Shown in pieces: positions 17,778 through 29,952 of a DNA stretch of 64,000 bases. Source of the stretch: Pseudomonadota bacterium (GTDB lineage Bacteria; Pseudomonadota; Gammaproteobacteria; Burkholderiales; Rhodocyclaceae); contig JAFEFC010000031.1 in NCBI GenBank assembly GCA_018240785.1, forward strand, positions 186,001-250,000, given 5' to 3'. Below the pieces are notes generated by a model that saw nothing but the letters and a program-made list of their open reading frames with translations, was not told the DNA's origin and ran no database searches. The number at the start of each line of letters is the position of its first letter. Position 1 is the first letter of the stretch. A program made the translations under genes and the position numbers.

Positions 17778-19424
17778 TCAGTGGTGGCGTGCTTCGATGA
17801 GGTCGATCTGCCGCACCAGCTTGCGCGAGATCTCGTCGGAGATCTCGTGCTCGCGTGCGAGGCGGAAGATCGCCTCGCGCTCGGCATCCAGGGCGGCCAG
17901 GCGCAGCGTCGTTTCGGCACGCTCCGCGGCACGCAGGCGCTCGGCGCCGACCTTGCCCGCGTCCGGCTCGTCGCCGAGCCGCAGCCGATAGCCTGCCATC
18001 ACCCGCACCGCGGCATTAGCGTAGAGGTCGGCGTCGGCCGCCCCAGCGGCCGAACAGTGATGCACGACGTTCTCGACTGCGGCGATGGCCGCGGCGGCCG
18101 CTTCGCGCCGCGCCAGCTCGTCCTCGCGCAGCGAGGCCGGCTCATCCGGCAACTCCAGCCCCTGCAGCAGGCGCGGCAGGAACACCGTGGCGAGCACGAG
18201 CGAGATCAGGATCGCCGACGCCGCCAGAAAGATCACCACGTCGCGCGCCGGAAACTCGCTGCCGTCCGGCAGCAGCAGCGGCAGCGTGAGCACGCCGGCA
18301 AGCGTGATCGCGCCACGCACGCCGGCCAGCGACACCACCGCGACGATGCGCCCGGCCTGGCCCTTCAGCCGCTCGCCGCCCTGCCCCGCACGTAGCAGGC
18401 TCAGCCGCAACGACACCCACACCCAGGCAAAGCGCAACGCCAGCAGGATCAGGCTGATCGCCAGCGCATACACCAGCAGCCACCAGCGCGAAACATGGCC
18501 CGTGTCCTCGACCGAAGCCGCCGCGCGCAGCATCACGCCCGGCAACTGCTCGCCGAGCAGCACGAACATGATGCCATTGAGCGCGAACTGCACCGTGTCC
18601 CACACTGCTGCGCGCTGCAGGCGGGTCGTGGCCAGCGCGCGGCCGCTCAACTCCACGTAGCTCATGGTGATGCCGGCGGCCACCGCGGCCAGGATGCCGG
18701 AAGCGTCCACATGCTCGGCCAGCAGGTAGGCGCCGAAAGGCATCAGCAGGTTGATCAGGATGGACGAGCCGCTCTCCTCGCCCAGGTGATGCGACAGCAG
18801 GCGCTGCGCCAGGCTGACGCCGGCAGTGACGGCCACGCCGGCCGCGACGCCGCCCAGCGCCAGCCAGACGAAGGTCAGCGACGCCTGCGGCAGCGAGAAG
18901 GCGCCGGTCGCCGCCGCCGCGACCGCGAAGCGGAAGCACACCAGGCCGGAGGCGTCGTTGAGCAGGGATTCGCCTTCCAGGATGTGCATCAGCCGCCGCG
19001 GAATCGGCACCCGCGCCGCGATCGACGACACCGCCACCGGATCGGTCGGCGACACGATCGCCGCCAGCGCGAAGGCCACCGCCAGCGGCATCGCCGGAAT
19101 CAGCCAGTGGATCAGCAAGCCGGCACCGACCACGGTGAACACCACCAGGCCCAGCGCCAGCTCGAGGATGGTGCCCTTGTCGTGGAACAGCCCGATCTTG
19201 GGGATGCGCCAGCCGTCCAGGAACAGCAGCGGCGGCAGGAACAGCAGGAAGAAGATTTCCGGATCGAGCCGCACACCGTGCCCGGACACGCCGGAGATGA
19301 GCGCGCCGAACGCGATCTGCACCAGCGGCAGGGGCAAGGCGACCGAAGCCGGAATGGTGCGCGCGACATAGCCGCTGACCACCACCGCCAGCAGCATTGC
19401 CAGCACGATCTCGATCGAGTGCAT
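17778..19424 (-). CDS. CPA1-type Na+/H+ antiporter
   Basis: 548 residues. Twelve or so membrane segments fill residues 1-415. They include the FFLLFLPPLLFLDGWRI segment, the ion-site SPTDPVAV (about 125) and EGESLLNDASGLV (about 150), and a later VVSLAGVRGAITLAG, all CPA1 signatures. A hydrophilic, Ala/Glu/Arg-rich cytoplasmic tail of about 130 residues follows, rich in predicted helix, as in bacterial NhaP/YjcE-type exchangers. The protein would exchange Na+ or K+ for protons at the inner membrane. The DUF1614 gene follows closely. Confidence 0.93.
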   Translation of the reverse strand: MHSIEIVLAMLLAVVVSGYVARTIPASVALPLPLVQIAFGALISGVSGHGVRLDPEIFFLLFLPPLLFLDGWRIPKIGLFHDKGTILELALGLVVFTVVGAGLLIHWLIPAMPLAVAFALAAIVSPTDPVAVSSIAARVPIPRRLMHILEGESLLNDASGLVCFRFAVAAAATGAFSLPQASLTFVWLALGGVAAGVAVTAGVSLAQRLLSHHLGEESGSSILINLLMPFGAYLLAEHVDASGILAAVAAGITMSYVELSGRALATTRLQRAAVWDTVQFALNGIMFVLLGEQLPGVMLRAAASVEDTGHVSRWWLLVYALAISLILLALRFAWVWVSLRLSLLRAGQGGERLKGQAGRIVAVVSLAGVRGAITLAGVLTLPLLLPDGSEFPARDVVIFLAASAILISLVLATVFLPRLLQGLELPDEPASLREDELARREAAAAAIAAVENVVHHCSAAGAADADLYANAAVRVMAGYRLRLGDEPDAGKVGAERLRAAERAETTLRLAALDAEREAIFRLAREHEISDEISRKLVRQIDLIEARHH

Positions 19425-19586
19425 CCCGCGCGCCTCTGTTCCGCCAAGGCCCGAATTCTATGCCTCGGCGCGCAGCCGCGGGCGCAGATCCTTGGCGGAC
19501 GCAGCGCATGCCGTGCATCTGTCGCATCCGCCCTGGCACGACACGCTCGCGCGGGTAATCCAGCCTCGGCCGGCGCAGACCTCCGC

Positions 19587-20972
19587 TCAGCCGAGTTCGA
19601 CCGCGAGCTCCGCGATCGCTTCCTCGCGCCGCTCGTCGCCTTCGCCCCTCGCCCATTCCGGATGCGCGCGCGCCTTCTCCAGCACATAGGGCAGCGGGCC
19701 CTTGCGCCAGCGCCGGGCTTCGGGGTCGGCATTGGCGGCGCGGGTCGCCTGCGCTTCGCTCAGCTCGATGGGGGCGATGGCGGCGTGGCCGCGGCCTTCC
19801 AGCGCGGCCAGCAGCAGGCGCTGGCGCAGCGCCACCAGGCGCAGGATGGCGTCGTCCACCGTCAGCTCGCGGTGGCCGCGCAGCTTCGCCGCGATGCGCT
19901 CGCCGTAGTGGCCGAAGGTCTGCCACAGGCCGCCGGCGATCGCCCCCAGCGCCGCCGCGGCGCCCAGGGTGAGGCCGCCCGTCATCAGGTCGATGCCGAC
20001 GCCGGCCGCGGCGCCCGCCGCCATGCCGGTGCCCAGATGCACGCCCATCTGGCGCAGCGTCTCGGGGTTGAAGAGGTCGTCCTCCCAGCGTCCGTCGGTC
20101 AGCGGCAGTGCGTCGGCGCGCGCGTCGTCGGGACGGAAGCGGTAGAGGCGCAGCAGCGCATCGACGCAGGCCTGCTCGCGCGCACGCACCACGTCGCGCA
20201 GGCGGACGACGGCGGATTGCAGCGCGGCGTCGGACTCGTCCTCGAGCCGGTCGCGCAGGGCCGCGAGCTCGATCAGCAGCCCGGCCACTTCGCGCCGCGC
20301 CGCCTCGCGCCGCTCGTCGGCCTCGCGCTCGCGCGCGGCGACGAGGCGGTCGAGCGCCGGGCGGTGGGCGTGCATCAGCGTGGCGAGCGTCTCGAACAGG
20401 CGCCGCTCGCCGTCCAGCGCCGGCGCCACGGTGTCGAAATTGACCACCGCATGCAGGCCGAGGCGGGCGAGCGCGGCACGCCAGTCGTCGCTGCGCGCCT
20501 CGGGCGAGGCGACGAAGTTCAGCACCGGCAGCAGCGGCCGCGCGCAGGCGGCGAGCAGTTCCAGCTCGTCACGGTGCTTGGGCAGCACCGGGTCGCGCGC
20601 ATCCACCACGTACAGGCCGGCATCGCTGGCGAGCAACTGGCGCAGCACCTTCGCCTCCTGCTCGAAGCGGCCGTTCGCCTCGTCCGTGGCGAGAAAGCGC
20701 GCGATGCGCTCCGGCCCCTCGATGCGCTCGGCAGGCGGCGCCAGCTCGTCGATGCGCTCGAGCAGCGCGATCGCATCCTCCATGCCGGGCGTGTCGTACA
20801 GCTCCACCGCCGGGCGGCCGTCGGCCATCAGGCGCAGGCCTTCGACATGGCGCGTGGTGCCGGCCTGGTCCGACACCTCGCCGAAGCCGGCGTCGCGCGC
20901 CAGCGTGCGCAGCAGCGAAGTCTTGCCGGTGTTGGTGTGGCCGACCACCGCCACGCGCAGGATGTCGTTCAT
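19587..20972 (-). CDS. GTPase with DUF3482
   Basis: 461 residues. The N-terminal G domain has G1 VVGHTNTGKTS (residues 8-18), a Thr-rich switch (GTTRHV), G3 YDTPGM and a late VVDARDPVLPKH segment. After residue 280 comes the DUF3482 part with a Gly/Ala-rich amphipathic stretch (TGMAAGAAAGVGIDLMTGG) that may insert in the membrane, then a C-terminal charged region. The start overlaps the end of the DUF2868 gene by 4 bases (ATGA). The two families are habitual neighbours and presumably act as one membrane-associated unit. Function is unknown. Confidence 0.88.
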   Translation of the reverse strand: MNDILRVAVVGHTNTGKTSLLRTLARDAGFGEVSDQAGTTRHVEGLRLMADGRPAVELYDTPGMEDAIALLERIDELAPPAERIEGPERIARFLATDEANGRFEQEAKVLRQLLASDAGLYVVDARDPVLPKHRDELELLAACARPLLPVLNFVASPEARSDDWRAALARLGLHAVVNFDTVAPALDGERRLFETLATLMHAHRPALDRLVAAREREADERREAARREVAGLLIELAALRDRLEDESDAALQSAVVRLRDVVRAREQACVDALLRLYRFRPDDARADALPLTDGRWEDDLFNPETLRQMGVHLGTGMAAGAAAGVGIDLMTGGLTLGAAAALGAIAGGLWQTFGHYGERIAAKLRGHRELTVDDAILRLVALRQRLLLAALEGRGHAAIAPIELSEAQATRAANADPEARRWRKGPLPYVLEKARAHPEWARGEGDERREEAIAELAVELG

Positions 20973-22498
20973 CGGTGGTCCTCCAGCCAGTCGCGGGCGT
21001 CAGCAGCCGCGGTGATCAGCGCATCGTCGCCGAAGCCCAGATTCGCCAGGCCTTCGCGCCACAGGCGCAGGCGCTCGCTCGCAGTGCCTGCCTCCGCGCC
21101 CGGTGCCGCCAGCGCCCACACGCAGGTGTCCACCGCATGGTCAGCCAGTTGGGCGATCAGGCCCAGGCTGCCGCGATCGGGCGTCTGCCGCGGATCGACC
21201 GCAACCAGCAGGCGGCGCGGCGGATGCGCGGCAAGGTGCGCCAGCACCGCGCGCCGCTGCTCGCGGCTGTCGAGGCGCGCGGTGGCGATCGCACCTTCGC
21301 TCGCGGCGCCCGGCCGGGGCGCGGACGAAGCCGCCTGCCCTGCGGGCTCCGTGGCGGCGATCACCGCCGAAACAGCGTCGGCGAAGCTCGGCGGCCAGCG
21401 CAGATCCTCGCCCAGCTCCAGCGCCAGCAGGGCTCGCCCTTCACCGGCATCGGGATGCACGCCGCGCCGCCCAGGCCGCGGCATCGTCTCCGGTGCGGCA
21501 TCGCGCACGCCGATGCGTTCGCTGTCGGGCAGCAGCCGCGCGCGCAGGCGGGCATAACCCGGCCGCGTCAGATCGAGCGTGATGCTGCCCATTGCATGCC
21601 GCCACAGCAGGACGCAGGCGAGCGCCAGCAGCAGCCGCGGCAGCACGCCATAGGCCAGCACGCAACCCAGCAGCCAGCCCGCCCAGGCATGCCGGCCGCC
21701 TTCGTCCATCATCACCGCATTGCCACTCGAAGCGACGAGGGCCGCATCGGGCACCGGAAAACCGAGTTGCGCCGGCAGCATGCCGAGCGCCGACGTCAGC
21801 GCGGTGAAGGCCGCCGCCGGCAGGATGGTCGTCTCCCACACGAAGCCGTAGCGCCGAGTGGCGAACAGCAGCAGCAAGCCGGCCGCCGCACCGGCAAGCG
21901 CGAGCGCCCACAGGCCATGGCTCACCGCGCCGATGCCCCACGCCGCCGCGCGGCTCCGTCCCAACAATCCGCCCAGCGCCAGCGGCAGCTCCGCCGCCTG
22001 CGGGCTACGGTCGAGCAGGGTAACCAGGCGCAGCCACAGCCTTCCGGGCACGCCACCCGAATGCAGCGCCCCGCCCGACGCCTGGCCGGCAAACAGCATG
22101 GCGCCCAGCCACAGCGCAAGGCTCGCCAGATGTACGCCAAGCAGCCCGCCCAGCGCCCACACCACATTGACGGGCCGGCTGCCGTCGCCCAGCACCCCCG
22201 CCGCGGCACCGAATCCGAGGATCGCCACCAGCAGCGCGAGCAGCCCCAGCACCAGGCGCGCGCGCGCACGCCAGCGCAACAGCGCATCGCGCCAGCCCTC
22301 GCGCTCGCCCACCAGTTCGGCGCGGCACAGGATGCGCGCCTCCAGTTCGGGCGGCTCCTCGCGCGCCACGGCCACGGCGGCGGCATCCTCCAGCGCGCCA
22401 TGGCGCTCCTCGTGCCGCCGCACGGCCTCGGCCAGCCAGCGGGATTCGAAGGAGGTCAGCGATGCGGATCGGGTCAAGACGGTGCACTCGGACGGCAA
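20969..22498 (-). CDS. DUF2868 membrane protein
   Basis: About 509 residues. A short N-terminal helix with EAVRRHEERHGAL opens the protein, then membrane segments at about 75-95, 105-130, 175-200 and 255-290. The C-terminal half is a soluble Ala/Arg-rich domain ending DDALITAAADARDWLEDHR. This is the DUF2868 pattern. The start is uncertain: the longest frame begins with TTG at 22498, a second TTG is at 22477, and no good ribosome site is visible for either. Translational coupling to the DUF3482 GTPase (ATGA overlap) indicates joint function. Confidence 0.85.
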   Translation of the reverse strand: MPSECTVLTRSASLTSFESRWLAEAVRRHEERHGALEDAAAVAVAREEPPELEARILCRAELVGEREGWRDALLRWRARARLVLGLLALLVAILGFGAAAGVLGDGSRPVNVVWALGGLLGVHLASLALWLGAMLFAGQASGGALHSGGVPGRLWLRLVTLLDRSPQAAELPLALGGLLGRSRAAAWGIGAVSHGLWALALAGAAAGLLLLFATRRYGFVWETTILPAAAFTALTSALGMLPAQLGFPVPDAALVASSGNAVMMDEGGRHAWAGWLLGCVLAYGVLPRLLLALACVLLWRHAMGSITLDLTRPGYARLRARLLPDSERIGVRDAAPETMPRPGRRGVHPDAGEGRALLALELGEDLRWPPSFADAVSAVIAATEPAGQAASSAPRPGAASEGAIATARLDSREQRRAVLAHLAAHPPRRLLVAVDPRQTPDRGSLGLIAQLADHAVDTCVWALAAPGAEAGTASERLRLWREGLANLGFGDDALITAAADARDWLEDHR

Positions 22499-23833
<1,335 letters not shown>

Positions 23834-23858
23834 GCAGCGTCCGCGCACCGGGGGCCGT

Positions 23859-24200
23859 TCAACCCGCCTTGCCGCGCAGCGCGGCCTCCGCCCACAGGGC
23901 GCGGCCGAAAATCTTCCACACCGGCCCGCCGTGGGTCTCGAAGCCGACCTCGGCGCTTTCTTCCATGGCGCGCAGCATCAGGTTGGCGAGGCCGAACAGC
24001 GTCGCCTTGGCGGCGAGCCGCTGGTCGGATGGGTCGGACGCAGCCTGGCGCACGCGATCCGCGGAATGGTCCAGCGCCTCGCGTGCCAGCGCGCGCACCT
24101 GCGCCTCGTCGTTCCAGTCCACGCCCAGCGCGACGCCCATGCGCTCGATCTCGAGTTCGATGTTGCGGGTTTCGTCCTGGTAGTTCTCGAATCCGGCCAT
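23859..24200 (-). CDS. Small unknown protein next to CobW
   Basis: 113 residues starting MAGFENYQDETRNIELEIER. It is predicted soluble and mostly helical, with an acidic N-terminal half and a basic, Trp-containing C-terminus (GGPVWKIFGRALWAEAALRG). A GGAGA sits 6 bases before the ATG. It begins 40 bases after the CobW gene stop on the same strand and is probably the last gene of that unit. I do not recognise the family. The open frame continues upstream inside the CobW gene, but that part is shadow. Confidence 0.7.
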   Translation of the reverse strand: MAGFENYQDETRNIELEIERMGVALGVDWNDEAQVRALAREALDHSADRVRQAASDPSDQRLAAKATLFGLANLMLRAMEESAEVGFETHGGPVWKIFGRALWAEAALRGKAG

Positions 24201-24240
24201 GTGGATCTCCGCGGTAACGATGTTGGCGCCGGCGCGCCGG

Positions 24241-25371
24241 TCAGGTGGGCACCTGGCCGAGGAAGGAGGCGAACATCGCATCGACATCCTCGCGCGGCAG
24301 GTCGCGCACGATGAAGACCAGCCGCGAGCGGCGGTCGTCGAAAGGCGGCTGCTGCGGCCAGGCGGGCAGGCTGCGCGGCGGATAGACGGAATGCTGCACG
24401 CATTGCACCACCCGCGGCTGCGGATCGCCAAGCACATTGAGCAGGCCCTTGATGCGCAGGATACGCTCGCCGTGAAGCTGCAGCAGCAGGCCCAGCGCAT
24501 CGGAAAACTCGAACCACGGCAACGGTGCGTCGAAGCGCAGCACGAAGCTGGTGACGCCCGCGTCGTGACGGCGCGCCGCCCTCTCGGTGGCGACATCGGG
24601 CGCGGCGTGCTGCGGCGGTGCGCCCGGGCGCTGCCACCGCCCCGCCCGGGCTGCCGCCTGCTGCGCGCGCACCGCCTCCTCGCCCAGCCAGGCGGCAACG
24701 TCCGGCGCCTTGCCGGCCGCGTCGTACAGGCCGCAGCCGAAGAAGGCTGCGGCATCGGCTGCGCCCGCATGCACCTCGATCTGCGCCGCCGCGGGGTTGA
24801 GTTCCGCCAGGCGCTGCCGCACCGCGTCGCGCGCAACGTCATCAGCCAGGTCGCACTTGGTGACCAGCAGCCGGTCGGCCATCGCCACCTGGCGCACGGC
24901 TTCGCGATGCACGCCGAGCTGCTGCAGCGCATGGGTGGCATCGACCGCGGTGATGACGCCGTCGCAGCGGTAGCGCTCGGCGATGAAAGGCTCGGCCATC
25001 AGCGTGTGGATCACCGGCGCCGGGTCGGCGAGGCCGGTGGTCTCGATCAGCACCCGGCGCAGCGCCGGGATCTCGCGCCGCAGCGCGCGCATGAAGAGCC
25101 CCTTCAGCGCGCGCACCAGGTCGCCCTGCACGCTGCAGCAGATGCAACCCGAGTCGAGCACGACAAGCGTCTCGTCGACCTCGCCCAGCAGGCGCGGGTC
25201 GAGCAGTTGCGGGTCGATGCCGACAGTGCCCAGTTCGTTGATCAGCACCGCGCTGCCCGCGGCCTGCGGCTGGCGCAGCAGGTGGTTGAGCAGCGTCGTC
25301 TTGCCGGCGCCGAGAAAGCCGGTGAGCAGGGTCACCGCGATGCGCCTGTCCTCGCCGCCGGCGTCCGTCAT
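24241..25371 (-). CDS. CobW/COG0523 family GTPase, putative metal chaperone
   Basis: 376 residues. Walker A GFLGAGKTTLL (about 18-28) is followed by the family metal-binding CICC (about 75-78), the ETTGLADP switch region and TKCD for guanine recognition (about 170). An Ala/His/Arg-rich linker (about 250-275) leads to the CobW C-terminal domain (RILRIKGLLNV...RLVFIVRDLP). COG0523 proteins deliver zinc, cobalt or iron to client enzymes. The metal here cannot be assigned, and no Zur-type site was recognised. A small unknown gene lies downstream on the same strand, and the adenine deaminase beyond it is a metalloenzyme. Confidence 0.92.
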   Translation of the reverse strand: MTDAGGEDRRIAVTLLTGFLGAGKTTLLNHLLRQPQAAGSAVLINELGTVGIDPQLLDPRLLGEVDETLVVLDSGCICCSVQGDLVRALKGLFMRALRREIPALRRVLIETTGLADPAPVIHTLMAEPFIAERYRCDGVITAVDATHALQQLGVHREAVRQVAMADRLLVTKCDLADDVARDAVRQRLAELNPAAAQIEVHAGAADAAAFFGCGLYDAAGKAPDVAAWLGEEAVRAQQAAARAGRWQRPGAPPQHAAPDVATERAARRHDAGVTSFVLRFDAPLPWFEFSDALGLLLQLHGERILRIKGLLNVLGDPQPRVVQCVQHSVYPPRSLPAWPQQPPFDDRRSRLVFIVRDLPREDVDAMFASFLGQVPT

Positions 25372-25379
25372 CGCCCGTC

Positions 25380-26783
25380 CTATTTCCAGCCGCCGCCCAG
25401 CGCCTTGTACAGCGCCACGCGGCTGGACGCCTCGGACAGCCGCACGCCGATTAGGTCGAGCTCGGCACCGTACAGCGCGCGCTGCGCGTCGAGCAGGCCG
25501 AGGTAGCTGTCCACGCCGGCGCGATAGCGCGCGTCGGACAGCCGGTAGGTCTCGGCCGTGGCCGCCACCAGCTTGCGCCGCGCGTCGAGCTGCTCGGTCA
25601 CCGTGGCGCGCACCGCCAGGCCATCGGCGACTTCGCGGAAGGCACTCTGGATCGCCTTCTCGTACTGCGCCACGTTGATGTCACGCTGGATCTCGGCGGC
25701 ATCCAGGCTGGCCTGCAGGCGCCCGCCCTCGAAGATCGGGATGCGGATCTGCGGCAGGAAGCTCCAGGTGCCCGAGCCCCCCTGGAACAGGCCGTCGAGC
25801 GAGGCGCTCGCGGTGCCGGCGGCGGCGGTCAGCGTGATGCTGGGGAAGAACGCGGCGCGCGCCGCGCCGATGCTGGCATTGGCGGCGCGCAGCGCGCGTT
25901 CGGCCTGCAGGATGTCCGGCCGCCGCACCAGCACCTCGGAGGGCACGCCGGCGGGCAGCTCGGCCACCGTGGTGAGCGCATCGGTGAGCTTTTCCGGCAG
26001 CGTCTCTTCCGGCAGAGGCGCGCCGACCACCAGCGCCAGCGCGTTGCCGTCCTGTGCGACCAGTGCGGTGTAGCGCGCCACGTCGGCGCGCGCGCCTTCG
26101 AGCAGGGTTTCCGCCTGGCGCAGGTCGAGCGCCGACACCGCGCCGGCGTCGAAGCTGCGCCTGGTCAGGTCATAGGACTTCTGCCGCGTGCCGTAGGTGC
26201 TGCGCGCCAGCGCCAGGCGCTCGCGGTCGGCCGCCAGCGTCAGCCAGGTGTTGGCCACCTCCGCCACCAGCGCAATCTGCGCGCTGCGGCGCGCCTCCTC
26301 GGTGGCGAGGTATTGCTCCAGCGCCTGCTCCTCGAGACTGCGCACACGGCCGAAGAAGTCCAGCTCGTAGGCGGAGAAACCCAGCGTGGCACTGAACTGG
26401 CGGCTGATGCGCGGTTCGCGGGTCACGCTCAGGTCGCCCGGCAGACGCTGCGCGTTTTCTGCGCCGGTGGCGCCGATCGCCGGGAACAGCGCGGCGCGCT
26501 GGATGCCGTATTGCGCGCGCGCCCTCTCGATGTTGAGCGCGGCCACGCGCAGGTCGCGGTTGCTGGTGAGCGCGAGCTCGATGACTTCGCGCAGCCGCGC
26601 GTCGGCGAAGTAGTCGCGCCAGGCCAGCGTGTCGGCCTGCGGCGCCGCGCTGGCGGCGTTGGACGACGCGTTCGGGAAGGCAGCCGGCACCGGCGCGGCA
26701 GGGCGCTGGTATTCGGGGATCAGCGAGCAGCCCCCGGCCAGCATGGCGGCGAGCGCGATCGTCGTGATGCGAAGGCGGTTCAT
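25380..26783 (-). CDS. RND efflux outer membrane lipoprotein (NodT/OprM type)
   Basis: 467 residues. A lipoprotein signal peptide ends in the lipobox AGGC (Cys about 19). Two outer-membrane-factor repeats follow with the usual alternating long helices and short strands, including NRDLRVAALNIERARAQYG and RPDILQAERALRAANASIGAAR. It would form the trimeric exit duct of the tripartite pump. Its ATG overlaps the pump gene stop by one base (TAATG), so translation is coupled. The frame remains open upstream into the pump gene, which is shadow. Confidence 0.95.
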   Translation of the reverse strand: MNRLRITTIALAAMLAGGCSLIPEYQRPAAPVPAAFPNASSNAASAAPQADTLAWRDYFADARLREVIELALTSNRDLRVAALNIERARAQYGIQRAALFPAIGATGAENAQRLPGDLSVTREPRISRQFSATLGFSAYELDFFGRVRSLEEQALEQYLATEEARRSAQIALVAEVANTWLTLAADRERLALARSTYGTRQKSYDLTRRSFDAGAVSALDLRQAETLLEGARADVARYTALVAQDGNALALVVGAPLPEETLPEKLTDALTTVAELPAGVPSEVLVRRPDILQAERALRAANASIGAARAAFFPSITLTAAAGTASASLDGLFQGGSGTWSFLPQIRIPIFEGGRLQASLDAAEIQRDINVAQYEKAIQSAFREVADGLAVRATVTEQLDARRKLVAATAETYRLSDARYRAGVDSYLGLLDAQRALYGAELDLIGVRLSEASSRVALYKALGGGWK

Positions 26784-29700
26784 TACTTGAGCTCCTGTGC
26801 GGGGTTGGCCACAGCCGATTCCGCAGGTTTGTCCTTGAAGACGCGCTTGATGGCGACGTAGAACAGCGGCACGAAGAAGATGCCCAGCACGGTGGCGCCG
26901 ATGGTGCCGCCCAGCACGCCGGTGCCGATCGCATTCTGGCTGCCCGAGCCGGCGCCGGTGGCGATCGCCAGCGGCAGCACGCCGAGACCGAAAGCGAGCG
27001 AAGTCATCAGGATGGGGCGCAGGCGCATGCGCACCGCCTCGAGCGTGGCCGAGATCAAGTCCTTGCCCTCCTGCTCCATCTGCGCCTTGGCGAACTCCAC
27101 GATCAGGATCGCGTTCTTCGCCGACAGGCCGATGGTGGCGAGCAGGCCGACCTGGAAATACACGTCGTTCGACAGCCCGCGGCCGGTCGCCGCCAGCAGC
27201 GCGCCGAGCACGCCCAGCGGCACCACCAGCATCACCGCGAACGGCACCGACCAGCTCTCGTAGAGCGCCGCCAGGCACAGGAACACCACCAGCAGCGACA
27301 GCGCATACAGCGCCGGTGCCTGCGCGCCGGAGCGACGCTCCTCGAACGAGGTGCCGGTCCATTCGTAGCCCACACCCGCCGGCAGCTTGGCGATGATCTC
27401 CTCGACGGCCTTCATCGCCTCGCCGGACGACAGTCCGGGCGCCGCCTGGCCGAGAATCTCGACCGACGACTGGCCGTTGTAGCGCTCCACGCGCGGCGAG
27501 CCGTACACCCACTTCGCGGTGGTGAAGGCGGAGAACGGCACCATCTCGCCCGCCTTGTTGCGCACGTACCACTTGCCGAGATCTTCCGGCGCCATGCGTC
27601 CCGGGGCATCGGCCTGAAGGTAAACTTTCTTGATGCGGCCGCGGTCGAGGAAGTCATTGACGTAGATGCCGCCCCACGCGGTGCTCAGCGTGTCATTGAT
27701 GTCGGCCACCGTGACACCCAGCGCGCCCGCCTTGGCATGGTCGATGTCGAGCTGGTACTCGGGCGTATCGTCCTGTCCGTTGGGGCGCACCCCCACCAGG
27801 CGCTTGTCCTGCGCCGCCATGCCGAGGAACTGGTTGCGCGCGTCGATCAGCGCCTTGTGGCCGATGCCGGCACGGTCCTGCAACTGAAGGTCGAAGCCGT
27901 TCGAGGTGCCCAGCTCGATCACCGCCGGCGGCACGAAGGCGAACACCATCGCCTCGCGGATCTGCGAGAAGGCGCCCATCGCCCGCGCCGCCACCGACTT
28001 CACGTCCATGCCGGGCTTCTTGCGCTCCTCCCAGTCCTTCAGGTTGACGAAGCCGATGCCCATGTTCTGGCCGCTGCCGCCGAAGCTGAAGCCGGCGACG
28101 GTGAACACCGCCCGCACCGAGTCCTTCTCCTTTTCCAGATAGTGGTTCTCGACCTTCTTCAGCACCGCAAGCGTGCGTTCCTGCGTCGCGCCGGCCGGCA
28201 GCATGATCTGGTTGAACATCACGCCCTGGTCCTCTTCGGGCAGGAAGGAGGTGGGCATGCGCACGAACAGCAGGCCGAGCACCGCGACGATGGCGACGTA
28301 GATCGCCAGGAAGCGCAGGCTGCGATGCAGGATACGGCCCACGGTCGATTCGTAGCGTTGCGTGCCGCTGGCGAACTTCGCGTTGAACCACTGGAAGAAG
28401 CCGCCGAGAACTCCTCTCTCGCCGTGCCCGTGGCCTTTCGCGATCGGCTTCAGCAGCGTCGCGCACAGCGCCGGCGTGAACACGATCGCCACCAGCACCG
28501 ACAGCGCCATCGCGGCGACGATGGTGATGGAGAACTGGCGGTAGATCACGCCGGTGGAGCCGCCGAAGAAGGCCATCGGCACGAACACCGCCGACAGCAC
28601 CAGGCCGATCCCGATCAGCGCGCCGGTGATCTGATCCATCGAGCGCCGGGTCGCCTCCTTCGGCGGCAGGCCTTCTTCGGTCATCACCCGCTCGACGTTC
28701 TCCACGACGACGATGGCGTCGTCGACGAGCAGGCCGATGGCGAGCACGACGCCGAACATCGTCAGCGTGTTGATCGAGAAGCCGAACGCCGCCATCACGC
28801 CGAAGGTGCCGAGCAGCACCACCGGCACGGCGATGGTCGGGATCAGCGTGGCACGCATGTTCTGCAGGAAGAGGTACATCACCAGGAAGACCAGCGCCAC
28901 CGCCTCGACCAGCGTCTTGACCACTTCCTGGATCGAGATCCGGACGAAAGGCGTGGTGTCGTAGGGCACGACGACCTTGACCCCCGCCGGGAAGTAGCGC
29001 TGCAGTTCATCGAGCCTGGCGCGCACGGCCTTGGCCGTGTCGAGCGCGTTGGCGCCGGCAGCGAGCTTGATGCCCACGCCACCGGCCGGCTGGCCGTTGA
29101 AGCGCGCCAGGGTGCCGTAGTTCTCGGCGCCGATCTCGACACGCGCGACATCCTTCAGGCGCACTTCGCCACCCTGCGCGGAGCTGCGCAGCAGGATCTG
29201 CTCGAACTGTCCGACGGTCTGCAGACGACTCTGCGCGGTGATCGTGGCGGAAAAACCCTGCCCAGGGACGGCCGGCGTGCCGCCGAGCTGGCCCGCCGAC
29301 ACCTGGGTATTCTGCGCCAGCAGGGCAGCCTTGACGTCGGCCGGCACGAGCCGGTAGTTGGTCAGCTTCGCCGGGTCGAGCCACACCCGCATCGCGTACT
29401 GCGCGCCGAAGATCTGAACCTCACCGACGCCGGTCACCCGTGACAGCGGGTCCTGCACGGTCGACACCAGGAAGTCGGACAGGTCGACCTGCTGCAGGCC
29501 GCCGTCTTCCGACACGAAGCCGATCACCATGAGGAAGTTGCGCGCCGACTTGGCGACCTGCACGCCCTGCTGCTGCACCGCCTGCGGCAGCAGCGGCAGC
29601 GCCGTCTGCAGCTTGTTCTGCACCTGCACCTGGGCGATGTCCGGATTGGTGCCGGCATCGAAGGTCAGCGTGACGGTCGCATTGCCATAGGCATCGCTGG

Positions 29701-29941
29701 AGGAGTTCATGTACAGCAGGCCGTCGAGCCCGGTCATCTTCTGCTCGATGACCTGGGTGACGGAATCCTCCACCGCCTTCGCCGAGGCGCCAGGGTACTT
29801 GGCGTTGATGGCGACCGCCGGCGGAGCGATCGAAGGATACTGCGACACCGGCAGCTTCAGGATCGACAGCGATCCGAAGAGCATGATGACGATGGCGATG
29901 ACCCAGGCGAAGATGGGCCGGTCGATGAAAAAGCGGGCCAT
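26783..29941 (-). CDS. RND multidrug efflux permease (AcrB/MexB, HAE1 type)
   Basis: 1052 residues, the full length of HAE1 pumps. It begins [17 protein letters not shown]. The proton-relay aspartates are in [17 protein letters not shown] (about 405). The two-fold repeat of six membrane segments plus large periplasmic loops is evident, and the C-terminal half carries the second copy ([15 protein letters not shown]). It exports drugs, dyes or solvents from the periplasm or inner membrane using the proton gradient. It is flanked by its adaptor and outer membrane factor in the usual order on one strand. Confidence 0.97.
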   Translation of the reverse strand: MARFFIDRPIFAWVIAIVIMLFGSLSILKLPVSQYPSIAPPAVAINAKYPGASAKAVEDSVTQVIEQKMTGLDGLLYMNSSSDAYGNATVTLTFDAGTNPDIAQVQVQNKLQTALPLLPQAVQQQGVQVAKSARNFLMVIGFVSEDGGLQQVDLSDFLVSTVQDPLSRVTGVGEVQIFGAQYAMRVWLDPAKLTNYRLVPADVKAALLAQNTQVSAGQLGGTPAVPGQGFSATITAQSRLQTVGQFEQILLRSSAQGGEVRLKDVARVEIGAENYGTLARFNGQPAGGVGIKLAAGANALDTAKAVRARLDELQRYFPAGVKVVVPYDTTPFVRISIQEVVKTLVEAVALVFLVMYLFLQNMRATLIPTIAVPVVLLGTFGVMAAFGFSINTLTMFGVVLAIGLLVDDAIVVVENVERVMTEEGLPPKEATRRSMDQITGALIGIGLVLSAVFVPMAFFGGSTGVIYRQFSITIVAAMALSVLVAIVFTPALCATLLKPIAKGHGHGERGVLGGFFQWFNAKFASGTQRYESTVGRILHRSLRFLAIYVAIVAVLGLLFVRMPTSFLPEEDQGVMFNQIMLPAGATQERTLAVLKKVENHYLEKEKDSVRAVFTVAGFSFGGSGQNMGIGFVNLKDWEERKKPGMDVKSVAARAMGAFSQIREAMVFAFVPPAVIELGTSNGFDLQLQDRAGIGHKALIDARNQFLGMAAQDKRLVGVRPNGQDDTPEYQLDIDHAKAGALGVTVADINDTLSTAWGGIYVNDFLDRGRIKKVYLQADAPGRMAPEDLGKWYVRNKAGEMVPFSAFTTAKWVYGSPRVERYNGQSSVEILGQAAPGLSSGEAMKAVEEIIAKLPAGVGYEWTGTSFEERRSGAQAPALYALSLLVVFLCLAALYESWSVPFAVMLVVPLGVLGALLAATGRGLSNDVYFQVGLLATIGLSAKNAILIVEFAKAQMEQEGKDLISATLEAVRMRLRPILMTSLAFGLGVLPLAIATGAGSGSQNAIGTGVLGGTIGATVLGIFFVPLFYVAIKRVFKDKPAESAVANPAQELK

Positions 29942-29952
29942 GGCGGGTTACC

